A stretch of 64,000 nucleotides of DNA from Achromobacter animicus (GTDB lineage: Bacteria > Pseudomonadota > Gammaproteobacteria > Burkholderiales > Burkholderiaceae_B): contig NZ_CADIJM010000002.1 in the NCBI RefSeq assembly GCF_902859585.1, forward strand, positions 682,001-746,000, in the 5' to 3' direction. Under the pieces are notes generated by a model. That model did no database searches and was not told the origin of the DNA. It saw nothing but the letters and a program-made list of their open reading frames with translations. Positions 1 to 10,614 of this stretch are shown here, piece by piece (position 1 is the first letter of the stretch; every line of letters begins with the position of its first letter). A program made the translations under genes and the position numbers.

Positions 1-2
1 AG

Positions 3-2411
3 GCGAGGTTGCTGGATTTGATCCGAAACTTCGTGATCTTCGATGCGGGCTTCAAGAAGGTGCCTCGCCAACACCAATATCAGGGTATCAGCGCGGCTCA
101 GGCCCGCATCGCCAAGCGCGAAGGCGGCGTGATCTGGCATACCCAGGGCAGCGGCAAAAGCATTCTGATGGTGTTGCTAGCCAAGTGGTTGCTGGAGCAT
201 GATCCGCAGGCCCGAGTTTTGGTGGTGACGGATCGGGACGAGCTGGACAAGCAGATCGAAGGGGTGATGCGCAACGCGGGTGTGATCGGTGCGGAGTCCG
301 CCTCACCGCGCATTACCTCGCGGGCAGACTTCGTGCAGAAACTTGGCGCTACCACGCCGCGTCTGCTGTGCGCGCTGATCCACAAGTTCGACGCCGCGGA
401 CCTCAGTGGCGATCCGCCTCCAATTCACGGGAGCTTTTATGTGTTTGTGGACGAGTGTCACCGCACGCAGGGCGGCAACATGAACAAGCAGATGAAGCGC
501 TGGCTGGCCGATGCCATCTTCATCGGCTTCACCGGGACGCCCTTGCTGCGCAAGGACAAGCAAACAACACGCGATGTGTTCGGCACCTATATCCACACCT
601 ACAAGTTCCATGAAGCCGTGGCGGACGAAGTGGTGCTGGACTTGAAGTACGAGGCACGAGATGTGCCGCAGCGCTTGACGTCAAGCAAGGCCATCGATGC
701 TTGGTTTGAGAAGAAGACGCGTGGTCTGAACAAATTCCAGAAGTCCATCTTGCGCAAGCGCTGGGCGACCATGGAAGAGTTGATGAGCGCCAGGGAACGC
801 AAGGACCGCATCGTCGCCAATATCATCGAGGACTTCAGCCTCAAGCCACGACTGGACAGCAATCGGGGTACGGCCATCTTGGTGGCTGCCTCGATCTACG
901 ACGCCTGCCACTATTTCAGGTTGTTCCGGAACACGCACTTTGGCTCTCACGTGGGCGTCATTACGTCGTTCGAGCCCAACCCGGCGGCCATCTCAAGAGA
1001 GTCGTCGGGTAGCGATGAGCGCTACAAGTACGACACCTACAAGCAACACGTGTTGCGCGACGGTCAGACCACCAAACAGTACGAAGACGAGACCAAGCGC
1101 CGGTTCATCGAGGAGCCGGCCAGCATGAAGCTGCTGATCGTCGTCAGCAAGCTACTTACGGGTTTCGATGCGCCAAGTTGCACGTACATTTATCTGGACA
1201 ACGAACTGCACGACCACAACTTGTTCCAGGCGATTTGCCGCACCAATCGGCTCGATGGTGCCGACAAGGATTACGGTCATATCGTCGATTACAAGGAACT
1301 GTTTGGCGACGTGCAGCGAGCGATCGCCGTCTACAGCTCGGATGAATTGGATATCGACGCCGGCGATGGCGGCGACAACAACGTTCATTTGAAGAATTGG
1401 CTGGAAGAGGGTCGTAAGCAACTGGACGATGCCCGAGAAGCGCTGCATTACTTGTGCGAGCCAGTGGAACAGCCGCGCGAGTTGGAGCAGTTCCTGCATT
1501 ATTTTTGCGGCTATGCCGGTGATCCGGAGGCGCTACTCGAAAGCGAACCGCTGCGCATCGCGTTTTACAAGGCGGTGGCTACCTTTCTACGAGCCTTCGC
1601 GGCCATCGGTCAAAACCTGTCCGAAGCGGGTTACCTTGACAGCGAAGTTGAAACCTTACGACGCGAAGCGGATTTCTATGCCGAGGTGCGCTCGGCCATC
1701 AAGCATTACAGCGGTGAAGAGTTGGACATCAAGCCTTTCGAGGCAGACATGCGCCATCTCATCAACACCTACATCCAAGCAGATCCGGCAGAGGTGCTGG
1801 GTGAATTGGCAGAGCTGTCGCTGACCGACCTGATCATCAAGACCGGCATTCACGATGCGATCGCAAAGAAGATCAACGAAAAAGGAAAGCTGTCGAAGAA
1901 TGCCATTGCGGAAACCATCATCAACAATGTCCGCAAGACCATCATCCGTGATCGCCTCACCGATCCGCGCTTTTACGAGCAGATGTCCAAGTTGCTTGAT
2001 GATTTGATTCAACAAAGCCGCGAAAGCACAGAGGCGTATGAAGATTTTCTTCGCAATGCCGAAGCGTTAGTGAAAAAGGCTCACGAGAAGCAGCATGACA
2101 CTGAAGAGCCCGCCATCCTGCGCGGGAATGCCCCTGCTTTACTCATTTACCGAAATCTGCCGGACATCGTGTCCAATGATGTCCAGGCTCCGGATAGCGT
2201 CCTCAATGAACCGTACCCCGTTTACGGTGACCCATTGAGCGCGCTAGCGTTGAAGATCGATCGACTGATGCGGGACGAAGCGCCTGCGAGTTGGCGGGGC
2301 GACGAAGCAAAGGAACGTATCGTGCAGAACATTCTGTACCCGTTGACTGGCCGTGATCGAGCGGCAACGCTCAAACTGTTCGAGCTGCTGAAAATGCAGC
2401 CAGACTATTGA
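3..2411 (+). CDS. hsdR: Type I restriction enzyme R subunit, 5' end missing
   Basis: This is the ATP-dependent translocase and nuclease subunit of a type I restriction-modification complex. The visible 800-odd residues begin just before the helicase core. They show a Walker A motif (HTQGSGKS, about residues 44-51 from the TTG at 9), a DEAD-box equivalent (VDECH, about 147-151), the FTGTP motif (about 174) and later the LLTGFDAP and ICRTNR helicase motifs. The N-terminal PD-(D/E)XK nuclease domain must lie upstream, because the frame is open to the window edge; the TTG at 9 is therefore not the real start. The M and S subunits are not in the window. Codon use is visibly more AT-rich than in the genes after 3.2 kb, as expected for an exchanged defence locus. 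The next gene follows after 13 bases. Confidence 0.93.
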   Translation, partial: ARLLDLIRNFVIFDAGFKKVPRQHQYQGISAAQARIAKREGGVIWHTQGSGKSILMVLLAKWLLEHDPQARVLVVTDRDELDKQIEGVMRNAGVIGAESASPRITSRADFVQKLGATTPRLLCALIHKFDAADLSGDPPPIHGSFYVFVDECHRTQGGNMNKQMKRWLADAIFIGFTGTPLLRKDKQTTRDVFGTYIHTYKFHEAVADEVVLDLKYEARDVPQRLTSSKAIDAWFEKKTRGLNKFQKSILRKRWATMEELMSARERKDRIVANIIEDFSLKPRLDSNRGTAILVAASIYDACHYFRLFRNTHFGSHVGVITSFEPNPAAISRESSGSDERYKYDTYKQHVLRDGQTTKQYEDETKRRFIEEPASMKLLIVVSKLLTGFDAPSCTYIYLDNELHDHNLFQAICRTNRLDGADKDYGHIVDYKELFGDVQRAIAVYSSDELDIDAGDGGDNNVHLKNWLEEGRKQLDDAREALHYLCEPVEQPRELEQFLHYFCGYAGDPEALLESEPLRIAFYKAVATFLRAFAAIGQNLSEAGYLDSEVETLRREADFYAEVRSAIKHYSGEELDIKPFEADMRHLINTYIQADPAEVLGELAELSLTDLIIKTGIHDAIAKKINEKGKLSKNAIAETIINNVRKTIIRDRLTDPRFYEQMSKLLDDLIQQSRESTEAYEDFLRNAEALVKKAHEKQHDTEEPAILRGNAPALLIYRNLPDIVSNDVQAPDSVLNEPYPVYGDPLSALALKIDRLMRDEAPASWRGDEAKERIVQNILYPLTGRDRAATLKLFELLKMQPDY

Positions 2412-2424
2412 TGGCTGGGGCTTA

Positions 2425-3126
2425 ATGGCACAAAAGCGCATCCGTGTGGGTGAGGTGGACATCAACATCACATTTAAGGCGGTGAAGAATGTTCATCTTT
2501 CAGTTCATCCACCGGAGGGTGCGGTGACCCTCGTGGCGCCAACCGGCACGCGGCTCGAAGTGGCGCGTGCCTTTGCCATTTCCAAACTGCGCTGGATTCG
2601 CCAGCAGCGCGCTCAATTGCAGAATCAGGCGCGTGAAGCGCCTCGTCGGTTTGTGACAAGGGAAAGCCATTACGTTTGGGGGCGGCGGTATCTACTTGAA
2701 GTGGTTGAGCGCGATGCGCCGCCTGTTGTGAAATTGGACCACCGGCGCATCACGCTATATGTGCGCCCTGGAACCGACGCAGGCAGCCGCGAAGCCGTGT
2801 ATCAAGCGTGGCAGCGATCCTTGTTGCACCAGGTGATTCCCGATTTTATAGATCAGTGGGAACGACGGATCGGGGTAAAGGTGAAGGGATATTTCCTGCA
2901 GCGCATGAAGACCAAATGGGGCAGTTGCAATAACGTGCGCGCGCATATCCGGCTCAATACGGAATTGGTCAAGAAGCCTCGTGATCTGCTTGAGTACGTG
3001 ATCGTGCATGAGATGATCCATCTGATCGAGCCGACGCACAATGAGCGCTTCATCGCTTTGCTGGATAAGCACTATCCCGCGTGGCGAGAGGCTCGGGCAG
3101 AGATCAATGCACTGCCTCTCGCGTAA
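2425..3126 (+). CDS. YgjP-type (DUF45/M48-like) zinc metallopeptidase
   Basis: The 233-residue product has the zinc-binding HExxH motif as HEMIH at residues 195-199, followed by a further His in EPTHNERF, and the WGSC signature (165-168) typical of the YgjP/DUF45 family. No signal peptide or membrane segment is visible, so it is probably cytoplasmic. The gene begins 13 bases after hsdR in the same direction. Genes of this family are often found directly behind hsdR in type I restriction loci, so the two are probably co-transcribed. The physiological substrate is unknown. Base composition resembles hsdR rather than the downstream genes, which suggests that both moved together. Confidence 0.85.
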   Translation: MAQKRIRVGEVDINITFKAVKNVHLSVHPPEGAVTLVAPTGTRLEVARAFAISKLRWIRQQRAQLQNQAREAPRRFVTRESHYVWGRRYLLEVVERDAPPVVKLDHRRITLYVRPGTDAGSREAVYQAWQRSLLHQVIPDFIDQWERRIGVKVKGYFLQRMKTKWGSCNNVRAHIRLNTELVKKPRDLLEYVIVHEMIHLIEPTHNERFIALLDKHYPAWREARAEINALPLA

Positions 3127-3149
3127 TAGCCGGGTGGCGCGAATTAGCA

Positions 3150-3593
3150 CTACCCGCCCCGATCCCCCGCCGCCCGCACAAAATTCTCCTCCAACACACT
3201 CAACACCCGATTCAGCGTATCCACATCCGCTGCTGACAGCCCTTTAAGCGACTCCTCAAAAAACTGAGCCCGCTTCGGCAACGCCTCATTCACCACCGCC
3301 TGCCCGGCAGCGGTCAACGTCGCGTTCGTCAACCGGTTATCGTCCGCATCCACCGCCCGCGAAATCCACCCCAGCTTCTGCATCGCCTGCAACTGGCGCG
3401 TCAACGAAGCCGGATCCAGCCGGCAGCGCTCGGCCAGATGCTTCTGCGAGCACTGCCCGTTCTCATGCAGCGCCAGCAATATCCGCCACCGCGGCAACGC
3501 GTGACCCACCTTGCTGCTGAAGGCGCTCTGCATCACGCGATACGTTTGGCCCATGTGCTGGATGACTTGAAGGCCTTGTTGTTGTTTGGGCAA
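3150..3593 (-). CDS. MarR family transcriptional regulator
   Basis: The 147-residue product has a MarR-type winged helix: the recognition region is LDPASLTRQLQAMQKLGWI and the wing contains DADDNR. It sits directly behind the MFS efflux gene on the same strand, with only three bases between that stop codon and this start. The start is TTG at 3593, chosen because GGAGAG lies seven bases upstream, overlapping the end of the efflux gene; the next in-frame ATG would cut into the first helix. The arrangement is typical of a repressor of its own efflux operon that is relieved by a ligand. The ligand cannot be read from the sequence. Confidence 0.85.
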   Translation of the reverse strand: MPKQQQGLQVIQHMGQTYRVMQSAFSSKVGHALPRWRILLALHENGQCSQKHLAERCRLDPASLTRQLQAMQKLGWISRAVDADDNRLTNATLTAAGQAVVNEALPKRAQFFEESLKGLSAADVDTLNRVLSVLEENFVRAAGDRGG

Positions 3594-3596
3594 AAG

Positions 3597-5195
3597 CTAC
3601 TCTCCGACGCCGGCGGGCTCCGGTTTGGATGGCCGGACCAGTTGCACCAGGGGCACGCGCCGCACGCACCAGAGTGCGAAGACGGCGACGGCGAGGGCGA
3701 TGAGTTGCCCTTCATGGATGGCGCCCACCAGCGCGATGCGCGCGATTTCGATGAGCGACGTTCCGTCCTGGCCTTGATGGGCCAATTGTGCCAGGAACTC
3801 GGTCTGGGCCGCCGGGTTGACCAGCATCTGCGGGTCGTTGAGCTTGGGCAGCCACTGCGCTGAAGCGCCGCGCAGGGTGGATTCGACGCCGCTGAAGTAG
3901 CTGTGGCTGACCATGGTGCCGACGACGGCGGTGCCCAGCATGCCGCCGATCATGCGCAGGGATTGCAGAAGCGCGGTGGCGATGCCCAGGTGGCTGCGGC
4001 CGGCGGTCTGCTGGGCGAAGACGGTGAGGTTGGGCATGATGAAGCCCATGCCCAGGCCGGCCATCGTCATGTAGGCGCCGATCAGCAGGTGCGACGTGTA
4101 GCTGTGGGTCGTGACGATGCCCAGGCAAGAGAACGCCATGAGGATGAAGCCGGCGTACAGCATGCGGTTGGGATTGCGGATGCGCGTGATGATGCGGCCG
4201 TTGACGATGCTGCCGACGGTGATGAAGACGACCATGGGCGTGATGAGCAGGCCCGCCTGCTGGGGCGACAGCCCGAAGCCGCCTTGCAGAAGCAGGGGCG
4301 CGTAGAAAAGCAGGGAATACATCGTCACGCCGACCAGCAGGGCCAGAGTGAAGAGCATGGCCAGGCCGCGGTTGCGGAACATATCCAGGGGCAGGAGCGG
4401 ATGTGGGCAGCGGCGTTCCCACCAGATCAGGGCAGCGAAGGCGGCGATGCTGCCGGCGCCCAGCATTACAAGGGAAGGCGTGAAGCCGTCCTTGGGCAGG
4501 AGTTCCACGAGCAGCTGCATGGTCCCCAGCGCCACGGCGATCAAGATCGCACCCTGCCAGTCCAGCCGGACCTTGCCCGGACTCTGGTTGCGCAGGTGCG
4601 GCAGGTAGCGGGCGACGAACCACAGGCCCAGGATGCCGATGGGCAGGTTGACGTAGAAGACGGAGCGCCAGCCGTAGTGTTCCGTCAGGGCGCCGCCAAG
4701 CGTGGGACCGACCGCGTTGGCGATGCCGAAGGCTGCGCTGAGCATGACTTGCCAGCGCAGCCGGACGTGGGGATCGGGGAAGAGATCGGGAATACAGGCG
4801 AAAGCGGTGCCGACGAGCATGCCCCCGCCGATGCCTTGCAGCGCCCGCGCCAGCACCAGTTCGAGCATCGTGTCGGCGGCGCCGCACAGGACCGAGGCCA
4901 GGGTGAACAACACGATGGCGGCCACGACGAAGGGTTTGCGGCCGTAGTAGTCGCCCAGCCGCCCGAAGATCGGCACGGTGATGACGGACGTCAGCAGGTA
5001 AGACGTCGCTACCCATGCATACAGTTCGAAGCCGCGAAGTTCCGCCACAATGGTGGGCAGCGCGGTGCCCACCACGGTCTGGTCGATGGCGACCAGCATC
5101 ATCACGAAGCACATGCCCAGCATGGCCAGCAGGGTTTGCCGGAAGGGCAGCATCTGGCCGGGCGAGTGTGGAGAAGTGGGGGCGGGGGCGGTCAT
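3597..5195 (-). CDS. DHA2-type MFS drug efflux transporter (EmrB/QacA-like)
   Basis: This is a proton-driven multidrug exporter of the inner membrane. The roughly 530-residue length and many hydrophobic stretches fit the 14-helix DHA2 group. Motif A (GRLGDYYGRKP) follows the second helix, and the first helix carries the D-x-x-x-V-x-x-A-L-P pattern (DQTVVGTALP) typical of EmrB and QacA proteins. I chose ATG at 5195; ATG at 5207 and TTG at 5225 are also in frame. None has a clear ribosome binding site, so translation may be leaderless. An inverted repeat covers the start region and a MarR gene follows in the same operon. The substrate is unknown. Confidence 0.88.
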   Translation of the reverse strand: MTAPAPTSPHSPGQMLPFRQTLLAMLGMCFVMMLVAIDQTVVGTALPTIVAELRGFELYAWVATSYLLTSVITVPIFGRLGDYYGRKPFVVAAIVLFTLASVLCGAADTMLELVLARALQGIGGGMLVGTAFACIPDLFPDPHVRLRWQVMLSAAFGIANAVGPTLGGALTEHYGWRSVFYVNLPIGILGLWFVARYLPHLRNQSPGKVRLDWQGAILIAVALGTMQLLVELLPKDGFTPSLVMLGAGSIAAFAALIWWERRCPHPLLPLDMFRNRGLAMLFTLALLVGVTMYSLLFYAPLLLQGGFGLSPQQAGLLITPMVVFITVGSIVNGRIITRIRNPNRMLYAGFILMAFSCLGIVTTHSYTSHLLIGAYMTMAGLGMGFIMPNLTVFAQQTAGRSHLGIATALLQSLRMIGGMLGTAVVGTMVSHSYFSGVESTLRGASAQWLPKLNDPQMLVNPAAQTEFLAQLAHQGQDGTSLIEIARIALVGAIHEGQLIALAVAVFALWCVRRVPLVQLVRPSKPEPAGVGE

Positions 5196-5205
5196 TGTTG
5201 GACGC

Positions 5206-5226
5206 ATCAATAATTGATAGATCAAT
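5206..5226. promoter_or_regulatory. Probable MarR operator at the efflux operon start
   Basis: Three alternating half-sites are visible: ATCAAT (5206-5211), ATTGAT (5213-5218) and ATCAAT (5221-5226). They form two overlapping inverted repeats, with spacers of one and two bases. A -10-like TAGAAT on the minus strand lies at 5228-5233. The position over the start region of a MarR-regulated efflux gene makes this the natural binding site for the MarR protein encoded at 3150-3593. Confidence 0.55.
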
Positions 5227-5268
5227 CATTCTAGCCCTACAATCCGCCGGTCAGGAAGCCGTCAGCTT

Positions 5269-5289
5269 GGCCGATCCCGCTGATCGGCC
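5269..5289. other. Perfect 8 bp hairpin between efflux gene and asmA
   Basis: GGCCGATC (5269-5276) pairs exactly with GATCGGCC (5282-5289) around a five-base loop. It has no strong T-run on either side, so it is not a convincing intrinsic terminator. It lies in the 382-base gene-free stretch between the efflux gene and asmA and could be a protein site or an RNA structure in either leader. Confidence 0.4.
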
Positions 5290-5414
5290 TGATTTGTTAC
5301 GATAGCGGTTATCTGCACGCTGGGTTACCGGCGTCTTCAGCAGGCCTTCCTCGGTAGCACCTTCCTTTGGCGCCCATGCCGCAGGCTCGGCAGGAGCGAG
5401 GACACGCCCTGAAA

Positions 5415-5490
5415 GGCAAGCCTCTGAATGGCAAGTCGGTCCAGGCAAGTCCGTCAAGGCAAGCCCGGCAAGGCAAACCTGACAGGCAAG
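5415..5490. repeat. Degenerate GGCAAG tandem repeat upstream of asmA
   Basis: The hexamer GGCAAG (once GGCAAA) occurs seven times in 76 bases, at 5415, 5430, 5444, 5458, 5467, 5472 and 5485. The main period is 14-15 bases. Sequence between the hexamers is related but diverged. The stretch lies about 120 bases upstream of the asmA start. Nothing else that looks coding is present between 5226 and 5607. Confidence 0.6.
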
Positions 5491-5607
5491 CCCAGGATTG
5501 CAGACAGTTCAATAGGCCAGCGGTCTTCCGCCGGCAACGCACCTTCCCCGCGCGTGGCGCGGTGGGTGGTATCAAGGATTTCCAGTCGAGGTACCGACGG
5601 GGCAGCA

Positions 5608-8106
5608 ATGAAAACGTGGTTCAAGCGCATTTTGATAGGCCTGGTAGTGTTGGTTGTCGTGGCCGTCGTCGGCCTGGCCATCTTCTTGCTGACATTCGAC
5701 CCCAACGCGTACAAGTACAAGCTGGAAGAGCTTGTCCAGGAACGCTATCAACGCACGTTGACGATCGACGGCGAAATCGAGCTATCGCTCTTCCCGCGGA
5801 TCGGCCTGTATGTACAGGGCGTCTCCCTGTCCGAACCCAATAGCACGGACACGTTTGCCTCCATCGAGAGCACGCGCCTTGCCGTAGCCGTGTGGCCGCT
5901 GCTGTCCAACAGCTTTGTCGTGGACCACGTTGCCATCAGCGGGCTGAAGGCGCGCGTCGTGCGGGACAAGCAGGGCCAATTCAATTTCAGCAATCTGGTG
6001 GGCGGCACGCAGCCGGTCACCGATTCGCCCAGCAACCCGGCCGAAGCCTTGGTTGGCGCGGCCCAGACCGCGGCGCAGGCGATCACCAGCGGCAACCTGC
6101 CGCCGACGCGCAACAACATGCAGATCGACATTGCCGGCCTGGACCTGAAGGACGGCGAAGTGCAGCTGCAGGACGCGATAACGGGCATGGCGGTCGCGTT
6201 CACGCGCATCAACGCCAACACCGGCCGCGTCACGTTCAACCAGCCGTTCGATGTGCGCATGACGGCGCGTGTCGAAGGCGGCTATCCGCGCGTGGATGCC
6301 AACCTGACCGGCCAGGCGCTGCTGACGCTGGACCCTTCCGCCAAGCGCTATGCCGCACAGCGGCTGGACCTGCGCATGGACGGCAAGCTGCCGGGCGCCG
6401 AGGCCAAGAGCCTGGTGATGCGCGGCAACCTGGCGTTCAATGGCCAGAAGTCCGCGTTGGACGTCGGTGGTCTGGAACTGCTGTTCCAGGGCGACGTGAC
6501 CGAACCCTCGGTCAAGGCGACCAATGTGGAAGCCAGCGTGGCGATCCCCAAGCTGGCGATCGATCCGCACAAGAGCCAACTCCAGATCGAAAAGCTTGCC
6601 GTGCGCGCCAAGGGCGGCGTGGTTGATGGCCCCTTCGAACTGGCCGTCGATGCGCCGGCGCTCAATATTTCCCCCGCGTCGGCTACCGGCGAAGCCCTGA
6701 CGGGCCGGGTGCGGATCAGCGGCCTGGATGCCAGCTTCGGCCTGAACGGCATCAGCGGAAACGCCGGCGAACTGGATATCAAGGAAGCCAAGCTGGACAG
6801 CACGTCCAAGAAGGGCGATCGTGTGGTGAAGCTGAATTTCGCGTCACCGCTCAGCCTGAACCTGCTGATGCGCAGCGGCGCCATGTCGGCGTTGCGTGGC
6901 GACGTGAACATCACCGATCCTGGCCTGCCCAAGGGCAGCCTGCAGATTCCGGTGATCGGCAGCCTGACGGTGGACCTGCTCAAGGATCAGGCCACCAGCA
7001 AGATCAATGCGGTGCTGGAAGGCGGCAAGTTCGATCTCAGCGCCGACATCACGAAGCTGACCGACACGCCGCAGATGAAGTTCGCGCTGGTCGTGGACAC
7101 GCTGGATCTGGACAAGCTGGTGCCGCCCGTGGTGGCCGCGCCGCCCAAGCCGCCCGCGGACGGCAAGAAGGACGACAGCAAGCCCGCGCCGGCCCCGGCC
7201 CCCGCCGCACCGGTCGATGACACGATCAACCTGTCGGCGCTGGTCGGCCCCAGCGTCAACGGCACGCTGAAGGTCGGCAAGCTGGTCGTGCGTGGCCTGA
7301 AGGCCGACGAAGTCTCGGCCTCGGTCAAGCTGGACAAGGGCAAGCTCGACATCTCCGACCTCGCGGCGGGCCTCTACGGCGGCAAGCTGGCGGGGGCGCT
7401 GTCCGTGGACGCGGCGCAAGGCAATCAGATCGCCACCAAGATGACGCTGGCCGGCATCGCGATCGAACCGCTGCTGGTGGATCTGGCCAAGCGCAACGTG
7501 CTGAGCGGCACGGGCAACCTGACGCTGGACCTGAAGACCGGCGGCGCCAACGTCTACGCGATGAAGAGCGGCCTGGGTGGCACGCTGCAATTGAAGCTGC
7601 GGGATGGCGCCGTGAAGGGCATCGATCTGACGCAGACGTTGCGCGACCTGAAAGCCCGCTTCTCGCCGGATGCGCAGAACGAAACGGTGGCTGCGGACAC
7701 GGGCAAGCAGACGCAGTTCTCGGAACTGGACGCGGACTTCGCCATCGCCAAGGGCATTGCCACCGTCAAGCGCCTGAACTTCGTGTCGCCGCTGCTGCGG
7801 GTCACGCAGGGCGAGCCGGCCAGCATCGACTTCGTCAAGAGCGAGCTGGATCTGGTGGCGCGCGCTCGGGTCATCAACCCGGCGGCGAATCCCGATGGCA
7901 AGGAACTGATCGACCTGAAGGACGTGACCATTCCCGTCCATTTCAAGGGCCCGTTCGACAACCCTTCGTACACGCTGCTCTGGAAGGACGCCATCGGCGG
8001 CATTCTGAAGCGCAGCCTGGAGAACAAGCTCAAGGAAGCGGTCTCCGGCAAGGGCAAGAGCGGCGCCGCGGTGGACAAGGCCTTGAAAGGATTGCTGGGC
8101 AAATGA
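5608..8106 (+). CDS. asmA: AsmA family inner-membrane protein
   Basis: The 832-residue product belongs to the AsmA group, which is anchored in the inner membrane, projects into the periplasm and is linked to phospholipid transport and outer membrane assembly. One transmembrane helix lies at about residues 9-30. It is followed by the typical family start (TFDPNAYK, LEELVQERYQRTLTIDGEIE, LSLFPRIGL). Long beta-rich repeats fill the centre, and the C-terminal AsmA domain contains the GGTLQLKLRDGAVKGIDL pattern. A Pro/Ala/Lys-rich linker interrupts it at about 509-537. I chose the ATG at 5608, directly before the Lys-Arg membrane anchor; the frame is open further upstream, but that part covers the GGCAAG repeat. 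The stop overlaps the next gene by four bases. Confidence 0.9.
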   Translation: MKTWFKRILIGLVVLVVVAVVGLAIFLLTFDPNAYKYKLEELVQERYQRTLTIDGEIELSLFPRIGLYVQGVSLSEPNSTDTFASIESTRLAVAVWPLLSNSFVVDHVAISGLKARVVRDKQGQFNFSNLVGGTQPVTDSPSNPAEALVGAAQTAAQAITSGNLPPTRNNMQIDIAGLDLKDGEVQLQDAITGMAVAFTRINANTGRVTFNQPFDVRMTARVEGGYPRVDANLTGQALLTLDPSAKRYAAQRLDLRMDGKLPGAEAKSLVMRGNLAFNGQKSALDVGGLELLFQGDVTEPSVKATNVEASVAIPKLAIDPHKSQLQIEKLAVRAKGGVVDGPFELAVDAPALNISPASATGEALTGRVRISGLDASFGLNGISGNAGELDIKEAKLDSTSKKGDRVVKLNFASPLSLNLLMRSGAMSALRGDVNITDPGLPKGSLQIPVIGSLTVDLLKDQATSKINAVLEGGKFDLSADITKLTDTPQMKFALVVDTLDLDKLVPPVVAAPPKPPADGKKDDSKPAPAPAPAAPVDDTINLSALVGPSVNGTLKVGKLVVRGLKADEVSASVKLDKGKLDISDLAAGLYGGKLAGALSVDAAQGNQIATKMTLAGIAIEPLLVDLAKRNVLSGTGNLTLDLKTGGANVYAMKSGLGGTLQLKLRDGAVKGIDLTQTLRDLKARFSPDAQNETVAADTGKQTQFSELDADFAIAKGIATVKRLNFVSPLLRVTQGEPASIDFVKSELDLVARARVINPAANPDGKELIDLKDVTIPVHFKGPFDNPSYTLLWKDAIGGILKRSLENKLKEAVSGKGKSGAAVDKALKGLLGK

Positions 8107-8489
8107 GCGCAGAACAGTTCCAGCCGATCGCCGAATGCGGCGTGACGACACAGGCGCAAGCGGCCGGCTATCACCGCCAGTGGCTGGTGGCCAATGATTC
8201 GGGGCAGTGGTTGAACCGCGAGCTGTGCCCTCGCCTGGCCGAGGTGTCGGTGGAGCTGCGACTGGGTTATCTGGTGCTGAAGGCGCCGGGCATGCTGCGC
8301 ATGGACATTCCGCTGGACGTGATCGAAGACGACGACAGCGTGCGCTACAGCATGATGGTGGGCGAGCAGACCATCGACGTCGTTGACGAAGGCGAGCTGG
8401 CCGCGGCCTGGATCTCGAACTTCGTGCAGGTGCCTTGCCGCATCATGAAGGTGCACCCGGACACGCCCGTGTCAGCCTGGCCGGCCTGA
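8103..8489 (+). CDS. Stand-alone MOSC N-terminal-like domain protein
   Basis: The 128-residue product resembles the beta-barrel domain found at the N terminus of MOSC-domain proteins: an early PI-x-x-CG segment, then HRQWLVAND-x-GQWL and CPRLAEV in the usual order. The catalytic MOSC domain with its cysteine, which would make this a molybdenum-cofactor sulfur carrier, is absent because the protein stops after the barrel. The start overlaps the asmA stop as ATGA, so the two are translationally coupled. The function is unknown; the identification rests on motif order and is moderately secure. Confidence 0.65.
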   Translation: MSAEQFQPIAECGVTTQAQAAGYHRQWLVANDSGQWLNRELCPRLAEVSVELRLGYLVLKAPGMLRMDIPLDVIEDDDSVRYSMMVGEQTIDVVDEGELAAAWISNFVQVPCRIMKVHPDTPVSAWPA

Positions 8490-8508
8490 AAGCGGCCAGC
8501 GCCGGTTT

Positions 8509-10611
<2,103 letters not shown>

Positions 10612-10614
10612 TTA

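Noticed and set aside
9-11. TTG at 9 as the hsdR start
   Set aside because: The frame is open to the window edge and HsdR normally has a nuclease domain before this point, so the gene is cut by the window.
3903-5213. A 436-codon plus-strand frame opposite the MFS efflux gene
   Set aside because: The translation is His/Gln/Gly/Asp-rich, typical of the complement of a GC-rich membrane protein gene, with no family features.
5428-5607. A 60-codon upstream extension of asmA
   Set aside because: It would put a Ser/Arg/Gly-rich stretch made by the GGCAAG repeat before the membrane anchor. The ATG at 5608 gives the normal AsmA N terminus.
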